Part shown: one piece after another, positions 14,727 to 22,627 of the stretch | Position numbering within the stretch: the stretch's first letter is position 1 | How the letters are laid out: each line of letters starts with the position of its first letter | Assembly (NCBI RefSeq): GCF_029892105.1 | Contig: NZ_JARZAJ010000014.1 | Location: 124,001-188,000, forward strand | Direction of reading: 5' to 3' | Length of the DNA: 64,000 nt | Source: Kitasatospora sp. GP82 | GTDB taxonomy: Bacteria; Actinomycetota; Actinomycetes; Streptomycetales; Streptomycetaceae | Program-made: the position numbers and the translations under genes | The notes under the pieces: generated by a model | The model's input: the letters and a program-made list of their open reading frames with translations, nothing else | Told to the model about the DNA's origin: nothing | The model's database searches: none

Positions 14727-17597
14727 CTACCGCACCATCGCGGCGAGGACGCTGCGCCAGTCCTCGCCCGGCTCCTCGCGGAGCAGGTCGGCCAGCGTGT
14801 CGGCCCGGTAGTGCCAGGGGCGTCGCAGCTCGGCCTCGGCGTCCTCCCGCAGTTCCACCGTGCTCGCGGAGTTGAGCAGCCTGGCCAGCTCGGCGGCCAG
14901 TTCGGGCCAGGAGACATGGCCGGAGACGGCGTTCACCACCTGGCCGGCCGCCCGCTCCGAAGCGTCGGTGCAGCCGACCACGGCCCGCGCCAGGGCGGCC
15001 GAGTGGACCCAGGCGGCGCCGTACCAGGACCGGCCGTCGGCCGAGGGGTCGGGCAGTACGAGCGGCTGTCCGGCCTGCGCGGCCTGGTAGAGGGCTCCGG
15101 TGGATCCCCAGCGGAGCTGGTCGCGCAGGCGCCGGTGCGGACCCCAGACGATCGGCGACCGGACCACCGAACCGGCACCTCGGCCCCGCGTCCCGGCGGC
15201 GCCCAGGAGGATCCGCTCGCAGTCCAGTTTGCCCTGCCCGTAGGCGGTGACGGGAAGTTCGGCGGGCGCCCCCTCCACGACCTCGACGGCGGCCGGACGG
15301 CCGTAGGCGTCCACACTGCTGACGAAGACGAAGCTGCCCTGCCGCCAGCCGTCCACCAGGGCCCGCATGGCGGCGACATCGACCTCGGGCGAGGTGAAGG
15401 TGCAGGCCGCGTGGATGACCGCATCCACCCCCTGGACCGCCGCACGCAGGCTGTCGGGATCGGAGAGATCGCCCTCCGCCACCTCCACCCCCTCCAGCGC
15501 CACCAGATGCGCGGACTCCGGCCGGGCCAAGGCCCGCACCGGGCGGCCCTGCGCCATCAGCTCCTGGAGGACGGCGGCCCCGACACCGCCGGTGCCTCCG
15601 GTGAGCAGTACGGTCCCCTCGCGCACGCTCCGGCCGGGTCGTCCCGTCCGTCCCGCGGCCGCTGCGAGCTGCCCGGCCGCTGCGCGCCGGTCGGCCTCCC
15701 GCGAATCGAGCAGGGCGGCCACCTTGAGGGGAGTGCGCTGCTCCAGGATGTCGAGGCCGGTGAGCGGCAGGCCGGTGAGCACGCGCAGCCGCTCGGCGAT
15801 CTGGACGGCGACCAGGGAGTGGCCGCCCAGGACGAAGAAGTCCGCCTCGGCGGCGGGTGAGACACCGAGCAGTTCGCCGAAGGCTGTCCGTACGGCCTCC
15901 ACCCGCTCCCGGCCGGCCGTCGGATCCCCGGTGCGGGGGCCGGCGCCCGGCAGCCGGGAGACGTTCACGGTGCCGTCCGCGTCGAGCGGCACGGCGTCCA
16001 GCAGGGTGATCGCCAACGGCAGCTGGTCGGCGGGCAGTTGGGAGCGCAGGAGGATCCGCAGCTCGGTGCCGCTGGGCGAGCCCGGGCCACGGGGCACGGC
16101 ATACGCCAGGGGCGGCAGGCCGTCGCGCACCACGACCACGGCCTCGCTCACCCGGGGGTCGGCGAGGAGCGCGGCCTCGGCCGGGTGGAGGGCGGTCGGC
16201 TGCGGCCGGAGCAGGGTGCCGGGCAGGTCGCCGAGTCGCTGTCCGCCGTCCGTGGCCACGGCCGTGAGCAGCGCGGCGAAGTCGGTGAGCAGCTGCCGGG
16301 CCGCCTCCCCGTCGAGGGCGTCGACGTCGTACTGCACCAGGCAGCGCGGCTGGGGGCCGTCCTCGACGAACAGGCCGAGGTCGAACTTGGCCAGCCCGAG
16401 GTCGACTTCGAGAGCCTCGGCCGCAAGGCCCGGCAGCCGCAGTGCGTCGGGCCGCTGGACCACGTCGCAGGTGACCGAGAGCAGCGGGGTGCCGTCCGTG
16501 CCGCGGGCGTCCGCGCCCAGCCGCTCGACGACCAGGTCGAACGGGACCTCGTGGTGTTCCTGCGCGGTGAGCAGCGAACTGCGTACCCGGTCAAGGACTT
16601 CGGTGAAGGCGGGGTCGCCGGAGAGGTCCGCCCGGACGGGGAGGGTGTTGACGCACAGGCCGACCAGCCGGCGCAGCTCCGGCCTGGAGCGGTGGCCGCT
16701 GACGCACCCGAGCGTGAAGTCGGCCGCGTCGGTGGCGCGTTGCAGGGTGGCGAAGGCGGCAGCCAGCACCACGGTGTACAGGGTCGCGCCGTGGCTGCGG
16801 CCCAGCTCCCGCAGCCCGACGAGGGTCTCGGAGGACAGGGGTGCGGTGGCCAGTGCGGCCGTCCTGGTCCTGGGGCCGCGGGTGGCTGGGCGGGGGAGCG
16901 GCAGCGGGCGGGCTCCGGCCAGGCGGGTGGTCCAGGAGTCGACCTGGGCGGCGAGTTCGGCCTCCCGTCCGCGCTCCCAGGACGCGAAGTCGGCGTACTG
17001 CAAGGGTGGTTGGGGTAGTTCGGCAGGGCGGTCCTCGAGCGCGGCCGCGTAGAGGGCCGCGAGTTCGGTGGTGACCACGGGGAGCGAGCCGCCGTCGACG
17101 GCGATGTGGTGGAGGGTGATCAGGACGGTGTGGTCGTCCGGGGCGTGGCGCAGCGCAAGGGCGCGCAGCACCGGTCCGGTGGCCAGTTCGAAGGGACGGG
17201 CCGCCTCGGCGTGCAACAGGGCCGGAGCCTCGTCGGGCGAAGCCAGCACCACGGGGACGGGGACCGGCGCCGTGGGCAGGACCTCCTGGTAGGGCTCGTC
17301 GCCGCGTTGCCCGTAGCGGGTGCGCAGGATGTGGTGACGGTCCGTCAGGGCGGTGAGGGCCGTGGCGAGCGCCTCAGGGTCGAGCGGTCCGCGCAGCCGG
17401 GCGGCCACCGGCACGTTGTAGAGGGCGCCGCCCTGCCCGAGCCGGTCCATCAGCCACATGCGCTGCTGGGCGTGCGAGAGCGGAGCCGGTCCGGTGCCGC
17501 TGCTGCGGGCGATGGCCGCAGGCCGGGCGCCGCCCGCCCGGCTGCGGGCCAGTCGCAGCAGGTCCGTCTGGGCCGGTCCGTGGTCGGTGAGGCTCAT
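14727..17597 (-). CDS. NRPS terminal protein: C - (A C-terminal lobe) - T - reductase
   Basis: 956 residues from ATG 17597, which overlaps the preceding stop (ATGA), so translation is coupled. Residues about 35-450 are a condensation domain with HHIAVDG at 163-169 (catalytic second His). Then comes only the small C-terminal lobe of an adenylation domain (AEAALLADPRVSEAVVVVRD ... LDADGTVNVSRLPG, with the Lys of NGKxDR replaced by Thr); the large catalytic A lobe is missing. A carrier domain follows (FFVLGGHSLVAVQ, phosphopantetheine Ser). From about residue 660 there is an NAD(P)-dependent extended short-chain reductase: TGGTGGVGAA Rossmann loop, VSSVDAYG Ser and YGQGK Tyr-Lys. It should accept a peptidyl chain, its own carrier must be charged in trans, and release should be reductive, giving an aldehyde or alcohol. 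Confidence 0.88.
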   Translation of the reverse strand: MSLTDHGPAQTDLLRLARSRAGGARPAAIARSSGTGPAPLSHAQQRMWLMDRLGQGGALYNVPVAARLRGPLDPEALATALTALTDRHHILRTRYGQRGDEPYQEVLPTAPVPVPVVLASPDEAPALLHAEAARPFELATGPVLRALALRHAPDDHTVLITLHHIAVDGGSLPVVTTELAALYAAALEDRPAELPQPPLQYADFASWERGREAELAAQVDSWTTRLAGARPLPLPRPATRGPRTRTAALATAPLSSETLVGLRELGRSHGATLYTVVLAAAFATLQRATDAADFTLGCVSGHRSRPELRRLVGLCVNTLPVRADLSGDPAFTEVLDRVRSSLLTAQEHHEVPFDLVVERLGADARGTDGTPLLSVTCDVVQRPDALRLPGLAAEALEVDLGLAKFDLGLFVEDGPQPRCLVQYDVDALDGEAARQLLTDFAALLTAVATDGGQRLGDLPGTLLRPQPTALHPAEAALLADPRVSEAVVVVRDGLPPLAYAVPRGPGSPSGTELRILLRSQLPADQLPLAITLLDAVPLDADGTVNVSRLPGAGPRTGDPTAGRERVEAVRTAFGELLGVSPAAEADFFVLGGHSLVAVQIAERLRVLTGLPLTGLDILEQRTPLKVAALLDSREADRRAAAGQLAAAAGRTGRPGRSVREGTVLLTGGTGGVGAAVLQELMAQGRPVRALARPESAHLVALEGVEVAEGDLSDPDSLRAAVQGVDAVIHAACTFTSPEVDVAAMRALVDGWRQGSFVFVSSVDAYGRPAAVEVVEGAPAELPVTAYGQGKLDCERILLGAAGTRGRGAGSVVRSPIVWGPHRRLRDQLRWGSTGALYQAAQAGQPLVLPDPSADGRSWYGAAWVHSAALARAVVGCTDASERAAGQVVNAVSGHVSWPELAAELARLLNSASTVELREDAEAELRRPWHYRADTLADLLREEPGEDWRSVLAAMVR

Positions 17598-19411
17598 CGG
17601 GCGTCCTCCGCGAGCGGCGCTGTGGCCGGCTCGCCGTGGGCGGCCAGCAGCGCCCGCTCGACGAGCGCGGCCTGGCCGGAGACGGTCGGGTGGGCGAAGA
17701 AGTCGGCCAGCGAAAGCTCCACGCCCAGGTCCTCGCGGAGGTCGTCGACCACCCACATGGCCATCAGCGAGTGTCCCCCCTCGGTGAGGAAGTCGGCGTC
17801 CGGGCGCTCCACCGGTCGGCCCAGGGCCCTCGACCAGATCTCGGCGAGTGCCTGCTGAAGGGGCGTCAGTTCGACGCCGCCGCTCTGCGGGCGGTCGTCG
17901 GACCCCACCGGGTGGGTCCCGGTCAGTGCGCGCCGGTCCACCTTGCCGGACGTCGTGAGTGGCAGAGCGTCGAGGACGGTCCAGGAGGTGGGCACCAGAT
18001 GGGCGGGAAGCCGGTCGGCCAGCTGGGCGCGCAGTGCGGTGGCCGAGGGCCGCCGCCCCTCGGCGGGGACGACGTAGGCGGTGAGCGCGGCGTCCTCCTG
18101 CCCGGCCCGCTGCACCACGACGGCGGCCTCGGCGACCTCGGGGTGCTGCCGCAGGGCGTGTTCCACCTCGCCGGGTTCGATCCGGAAGCCGCGGACCTTG
18201 ACCTGGTCGTCGGCCCGCCCGTGGAACTCCAGTACGCCGTCCGGGCGGGCGGACGCCAGGTCGCCGCTGCGGTACATCCGCCCGTGGCCGGGTATCTCCC
18301 GGAACCGGTCCGCCGTCAGTTCCGGCTGCCCGAGGTAGCCGAGGGCCAGCCGGGCACCGCCGATCCACAGCTCGCCGCGCTCGCCGGGGGCCACGGGCTG
18401 CTGCCGCTCGTCCAGGACGGCGGTGCTCGCACCGCCGATGGGGCGCCCGATCGGCAGCGGGCCCTCGCAGTCGGCCTCCCGGGGTCGGTGCAGGGTGGTG
18501 AAGGTGGTCGCCTCGGTCGGCCCGTAGGCGTTCACCAGCTCCAGCCAGGGGAAGGCGCGCAGAACAGTCCGGGCGTGCTGTGCGGACAGGGCCTCGCCGC
18601 CGACGACCAGGGTCCTGAGCACGCCGAAGATCCGCGACTGCCGAGCGGCCAGGTGGTGGAAGAGGGCGGTGGTCAGGAAGGCGGTGGTGACCCCGAACCG
18701 CTCAATGTCCTGCGCCAGTTCCTCGGGAGTCGGCCGGTCGGCGGGGGAGATCATCACCGCGGCGCCGCGGGCCAGCGGGGCCCAGAGCTCGAAGGTCGAG
18801 GCGTCGAAGCTGGTGGAGGAGTGGAAGAGCACCCGGTCCTGCGGGCCGAGCGCGATCCCGTCCGCTGCCGTCACCAGATCGGTGATCGCGCGGTGCGGCA
18901 GCTCCACGCCCTTGGGGCGGCCGGTGGAACCGGAGGTGTACATCACCAGGGCCTTCGCCCCGGGCTCGTCGATCGACGGGTGTGGTGCGCCGACGCTCTC
19001 GCTGCCGCCGAGCTCGGCGTCGTCGAGGACCAGCGTCCGCTCGTCCGGGAGTCCGGCCCCGGCGAGCAGGGCCTTGTCCCCGAGGACGAGGCGCACTCCG
19101 GCGTCGTCGATCATCGCACCGGTGCGCGGGCGCGGGTAGGCGGGGTCGAGCGGGACGGCGTGCGCGCCCGCCCACCACACGGCGAGCTGGGCGACGACCA
19201 GTCGGGTGGAGCGGGCGGCGAGCAGCCCGACGGCGCTGCCGGGGCCGACCCCGCGCGCGGTGAGTTCCGCAGCCAGCCGTCCTGCGGCAGAGGTGAGTTG
19301 ACGGTACGTCAGCACAGTGGTGCCGTCGGAGACGGCCAGCGCCTGCGGCCGCTGCTCGGCGTACCGGGCGACCAGTGCGGGCACACCGCCGGTCAGGGTG
19401 GTAGAGGACAT
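17594..19411 (-). CDS. NRPS adenylation-thiolation didomain (branched aliphatic predicted)
   Basis: 605 residues from ATG 19411. Core A motifs in order: ALVMYTSGSTGRPKGVEL (A3), SFDASTFELW (A4), NAYGPTEATT (A5), MYRSGDLASARPDGVLEFHG (A7), DDQVKVRGFRIEPGEVE (A8) and TSGKVDRRAL (A10, catalytic Lys). A carrier domain with EGGHSLMAMWV follows. Aligning by eye to the Phe-activating GrsA A domain gives specificity residues D-A-F-F-V-G-A-T-F-K, close to codes reported for valine and isoleucine; prediction only. It lacks a condensation domain, so the amino acid must be used by a C domain on another protein, most simply the next gene, to which it is translationally coupled. Confidence 0.9.
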   Translation of the reverse strand: MSSTTLTGGVPALVARYAEQRPQALAVSDGTTVLTYRQLTSAAGRLAAELTARGVGPGSAVGLLAARSTRLVVAQLAVWWAGAHAVPLDPAYPRPRTGAMIDDAGVRLVLGDKALLAGAGLPDERTLVLDDAELGGSESVGAPHPSIDEPGAKALVMYTSGSTGRPKGVELPHRAITDLVTAADGIALGPQDRVLFHSSTSFDASTFELWAPLARGAAVMISPADRPTPEELAQDIERFGVTTAFLTTALFHHLAARQSRIFGVLRTLVVGGEALSAQHARTVLRAFPWLELVNAYGPTEATTFTTLHRPREADCEGPLPIGRPIGGASTAVLDERQQPVAPGERGELWIGGARLALGYLGQPELTADRFREIPGHGRMYRSGDLASARPDGVLEFHGRADDQVKVRGFRIEPGEVEHALRQHPEVAEAAVVVQRAGQEDAALTAYVVPAEGRRPSATALRAQLADRLPAHLVPTSWTVLDALPLTTSGKVDRRALTGTHPVGSDDRPQSGGVELTPLQQALAEIWSRALGRPVERPDADFLTEGGHSLMAMWVVDDLREDLGVELSLADFFAHPTVSGQAALVERALLAAHGEPATAPLAEDAR

Positions 19412-19469
19412 GGGAGGTTCCCTTCCGGGTGCCCCGGCACGCGCCGGGGCACCCTGGTACGGCGTTCGG

Positions 19470-21338
19470 TCAGGAGGCGGTGACGGCGCTCGGACGCCGG
19501 GCCTCGACCAGCTCGGCGAGCCGGCGCAGATCGGGCTGGCGGAGCAGCTGCGGAGCGCGCAGCCGTACGCCGCACTCCTGCTCCAGCGCCACAAGCAGGC
19601 GGGCCGCCGCCAGCGAATTGCCGCCGGATGCCGCGAAGTTGTCCAGCGGGCCGAGCTCGGGGCGGCCGAGAAGCTCACGGCAGAGCCGCAGCACTGTCCG
19701 CTCGGTGTCCGAGGAAGCGTCCTCCTCGACGGGGGCGCTCTCCTCGGCCGCCAGCAGCGCAAGCCGGTCGACCTTGCCGTTGGCGTCCAGCGGGAAGCCG
19801 TCGACCAGCCGGACGAGCGTGGGCACGGCCTGCTCGGGCAGCCACTGCTTGACCTGCGGCAGCAGCTCGGTGCCGGCCGTCAGCGTCCCCTCGGCGGCGG
19901 GCTGGACGAAGGCGACCAGCTGCACGCCGCCCGCGACATTGCGCCGCGCGGCCACGGCGGCGAGGCGGACCCGGGGGTCGCGCTCGAAGGCGGCCTCGAC
20001 CTCGGCGGGCTCGATCCGCACGCCGCTGACCTTCACCTGGTCGTCCAGCCGGCCGTGGAACTCCAGCACCCCGTCAGGCCGCATCACCACGCGGTCACCG
20101 GTGCGGTAGACCCGGTCGACGCCCTCGACGCCCTCGACGCCCTCGACGCCCTCGACGCCCTCGACGCCCTCGGGCGCCGGGACGAACCGCCGGGCGGTGA
20201 GCTCCGGATCGAGATAGCCGAGGGCCAGGCAGCGCCCGCCGATGCGCAGTTCGCCGGACTCGCCCCGGGGAACCGGGCGCCCCTGTTCGTCGGTGACGAA
20301 CACGGCTGCGCCCGGCACCGGCAGGCCGATGGGCGGTGCCCCGGAGCCGTCCGGCGCCGCACCGGGGGACATGGTGTGCACGGTCGTCACCACGGTGGCC
20401 TCGGCCGGCCCGTAGGCGTTGTGGACGTGCGCGGTGACGTCCGGCGCGGGGTGCCGTCGCAGGCGGTCGCCACCGATCGACAGGTGGCGCAGCTCAAGGC
20501 CGCTGCGCCAGGGCAGGTCGAGCACCGGCTCGGCCAGCGGGGTGGGCAGCACGCTGACGGTGATCCGGGCACGGTGCCACCAGTCGGTGAGCGCGCCCGG
20601 ATCCCAGCGCACCTCGTCCGGGGCGACGCTCAGCGCTGCGCCACCGGTGAGGGTCGCCCACAGTTCCATCAGATGCGGGTCGAAGGCGACGCCGATCAGC
20701 AGGCTGTGCCGGTCGCCTGGACCGAGGCCGGTCAGCTCCCGGTACCAGTGCAGCATGGCGCCGAGCGAGGCTTCGCCGACGGCCACCGCCTTCGGGGTGC
20801 CGGTCGACCCCGAGGTCAGCACCGCGTAGTAGGTGCCCTGCGGTGCGCCGACCGCGTCCTTCGGTGCCGGGGCGAAGGCGGCGACCACGGTGGTGGCGGC
20901 GTTCGCACCCGCCAGGGGCAGCGCCAGCGGCAGGTGTTCGGCGCTGCGGTGACCGGGCGGCAGCAGAGCCGGGTCGCCGATCAGACAGGCCAGGCGCAGG
21001 TTCTGCGCCACGGCCTGGAGCCGCCGTTCGCCCGGGCGCGGGCCGAGCGGCAGATGGACCGCGCCCAGGCGGGCCACCGCCAGGGTGACGGCCACCAGCG
21101 CCACCGAGTGGTCCAGGCAGACGCCGACCAGGTCGCCGGGGCGCACCCGCTCCCGCAGGGCGTCGGCCACCGAGTCGGCCAGCCCGTCGAGTTCGGCGTA
21201 GCTCCAGCTGCTCTCGCCGTCGATCAGCGCGGGCGCGTCCGGTGTGCGGCGGACCCAGTCGAGGTAGCCGTCCAGCACGGCGGCGTCCTGGTGCGGGCGG
21301 CCGTACCCGATGGAGAGGGCGGATTCACTGTTGGTCAT
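19470..21338 (-). CDS. NRPS adenylation-thiolation didomain with unusual pocket and VEG repeat
   Basis: 622 residues from ATG 21338. A motifs: YAVLTSGSTGTPKAVAV (A3), AFDPHLMELW (A4), NAYGPAEATV (A5), VYRTGDRVVMRPDGVLEFHG (A7), DDQVKVSGVRIEPAEVE (A8), DANGKVDRLAL (A10), then a carrier with ASGGNSLAAARL. The pocket residues read D-P-M-V-S-G-A-V-V-K; Pro at the second and Ser at the fifth position match no code I know, so the substrate is open. Just before A7 a 9-bp tandem repeat inserts a run of Val-Glu-Gly triplets. The gene directly follows the acyl-CoA dehydrogenase (28-base gap), suggesting that the aminoacyl group on this carrier could be the dehydrogenase substrate. Confidence 0.88.
   Translation of the reverse strand: MTNSESALSIGYGRPHQDAAVLDGYLDWVRRTPDAPALIDGESSWSYAELDGLADSVADALRERVRPGDLVGVCLDHSVALVAVTLAVARLGAVHLPLGPRPGERRLQAVAQNLRLACLIGDPALLPPGHRSAEHLPLALPLAGANAATTVVAAFAPAPKDAVGAPQGTYYAVLTSGSTGTPKAVAVGEASLGAMLHWYRELTGLGPGDRHSLLIGVAFDPHLMELWATLTGGAALSVAPDEVRWDPGALTDWWHRARITVSVLPTPLAEPVLDLPWRSGLELRHLSIGGDRLRRHPAPDVTAHVHNAYGPAEATVVTTVHTMSPGAAPDGSGAPPIGLPVPGAAVFVTDEQGRPVPRGESGELRIGGRCLALGYLDPELTARRFVPAPEGVEGVEGVEGVEGVEGVDRVYRTGDRVVMRPDGVLEFHGRLDDQVKVSGVRIEPAEVEAAFERDPRVRLAAVAARRNVAGGVQLVAFVQPAAEGTLTAGTELLPQVKQWLPEQAVPTLVRLVDGFPLDANGKVDRLALLAAEESAPVEEDASSDTERTVLRLCRELLGRPELGPLDNFAASGGNSLAAARLLVALEQECGVRLRAPQLLRQPDLRRLAELVEARRPSAVTAS
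20116..20169. repeat. six tandem copies of a 9-bp unit inside an adenylation gene
   Basis: TCGACGCCC is repeated six times without change. On the coding (minus) strand it encodes Gly-Val-Glu repeats between A6 and A7 of the adenylation domain, a surface loop. Because the unit is a multiple of three, copy-number changes keep the frame. Confidence 0.95.
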
Positions 21339-21366
21339 GTTCTCGTCTCCGAGCTGTGGTAGCGGG

Positions 21367-22539
21367 TCAGCCCAGGCCCATGGCCCTGGCGACGATCACC
21401 TTCTGGACCTCGGAGGTCCCCTCGATGATCGTCATCATCCGGACATAGCGGTACAGGAACTCCAGCGGATGCCCGCGGACCCAGCCGGTGGCCCCGTGCA
21501 CCTGCAACGAGCGGTCCACCACCCGCACCGCGGTCTCGGACGCCGTCAGCTTGGCCAGCGCCGCGTTCTCCGGCGCCTCGGTGCCCTCGTCCACCAGCCG
21601 GGCGCAGGCCAGGGTGAGCAGCTTGGACGCCTCCACCTCGGCCCGGCTGCTCACCAGGTGCTCCTGGACGTGCTGGTAGTTGCCGATCCGCTCGCCGAAC
21701 GCCTGCCGCTCGCGGGCGTACTCCACACCCAGGCGCAGTGCGTACTCGGCGACGCCGTTGCACATCGCGGCGACCACCAGCCGTCCGCGCGAGAGGCTGT
21801 CCATGGCCAGTGCCATCGCGGCCCCGACACCCTGCTCGCCGCCGATGACGGCGTCCATCGGCACCCGGACCTGCTCCAGGAGCAGTTCGAACAGCGGCTC
21901 GCCGGACATGCCCTCGTAGCGCTGCCCGATCCGCAGACCGGGCTGGTCCATCGGCAGGACGAAGGCGGTGGCGCCGCCGTCGCTCCCGTCGGCGAGCTCG
22001 GTCGCGGTGACCACCAGGGCGAAGTCGGCCCGGTCGGCGTTGCTGACGAAGGTCTTGCGGCCGTTCAGCACCCAGCCGTCGCCGTCCCGCCTGGCCGTGG
22101 TGGTCAGCCGGAAGGCGTCGGAACCGGCGTGCGGCTCGGTTAGCGCCAGGCAGCGCGCCGCCTCGCCGCGCACCAGCGGTGCCAGGTAGCGCTCGATCTG
22201 CTCGGCACTGCCGTGCCGCAGCAGCGGGCTGGGGCCGTCGGAACCGGCCAGTGCGTACGGGGCCAGGATGCAGCCGCTGCGGCCCGCCGCGTGGTGCAGC
22301 AGCACCACGGCGGTGAACGGCATCCCGGAGCCGCCGAGCTCCTCCGGGTAGTCCCCGGCGTAGAAGCCGAGCTTGGCCGAGCGCTTGCGCACGTACGAGC
22401 GCAGCTCGGCGGGGACCTGGTCGGCGGTCTCGGGGAGCTCGGCGGCCAGCGGGACCAGCTCGCGGCGCACGAAGCTCTCGAAAGCGTCCACCAGTTCGCG
22501 GTGGCCGTCCTCCAGTACGGCGGAGGGGGCGGAGTTCAT
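21367..22539 (-). CDS. acyl-CoA dehydrogenase-family flavoenzyme of the peptide operon
   Basis: 390 residues from ATG 22539. Complete acyl-CoA dehydrogenase fold: N-terminal helices with LGFYAGDYPEELGGSGMPF, FAD-binding strands CLALTEPHAGSDAFRLTTTA and WVLNGRKTFVSNADRAD, the LSRGRLVVAAMCNGVAEYAL helix, ARERQAFGERIGNYQHVQ, and the C-terminal LQVHGATGWVRGHPLEFLYR then MMTIIEGTSEVQ. The Glu of IEGT (about 373) is at the position of the catalytic base in the medium-chain enzyme family. Located between two NRPS genes, it most likely oxidises a carrier-bound aminoacyl or acyl chain at C-alpha/C-beta, as prolyl- and acyl-carrier dehydrogenases do, rather than working in fatty-acid breakdown. Confidence 0.9.
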   Translation of the reverse strand: MNSAPSAVLEDGHRELVDAFESFVRRELVPLAAELPETADQVPAELRSYVRKRSAKLGFYAGDYPEELGGSGMPFTAVVLLHHAAGRSGCILAPYALAGSDGPSPLLRHGSAEQIERYLAPLVRGEAARCLALTEPHAGSDAFRLTTTARRDGDGWVLNGRKTFVSNADRADFALVVTATELADGSDGGATAFVLPMDQPGLRIGQRYEGMSGEPLFELLLEQVRVPMDAVIGGEQGVGAAMALAMDSLSRGRLVVAAMCNGVAEYALRLGVEYARERQAFGERIGNYQHVQEHLVSSRAEVEASKLLTLACARLVDEGTEAPENAALAKLTASETAVRVVDRSLQVHGATGWVRGHPLEFLYRYVRMMTIIEGTSEVQKVIVARAMGLG

Positions 22540-22627
22540 GACTGGCCTTCCGTCAATTCGGGTTGCGGGCCACCCGGGGGCGGCTGGGACTGGGAGCGGG
22601 CCGCGGGTGCGGCGGGGACGGGGACCG

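Noticed and set aside
19317-21362. 681-residue plus-strand frame across the A-T gene
   Set aside because: Antisense shadow; the minus strand has complete A and T motifs.
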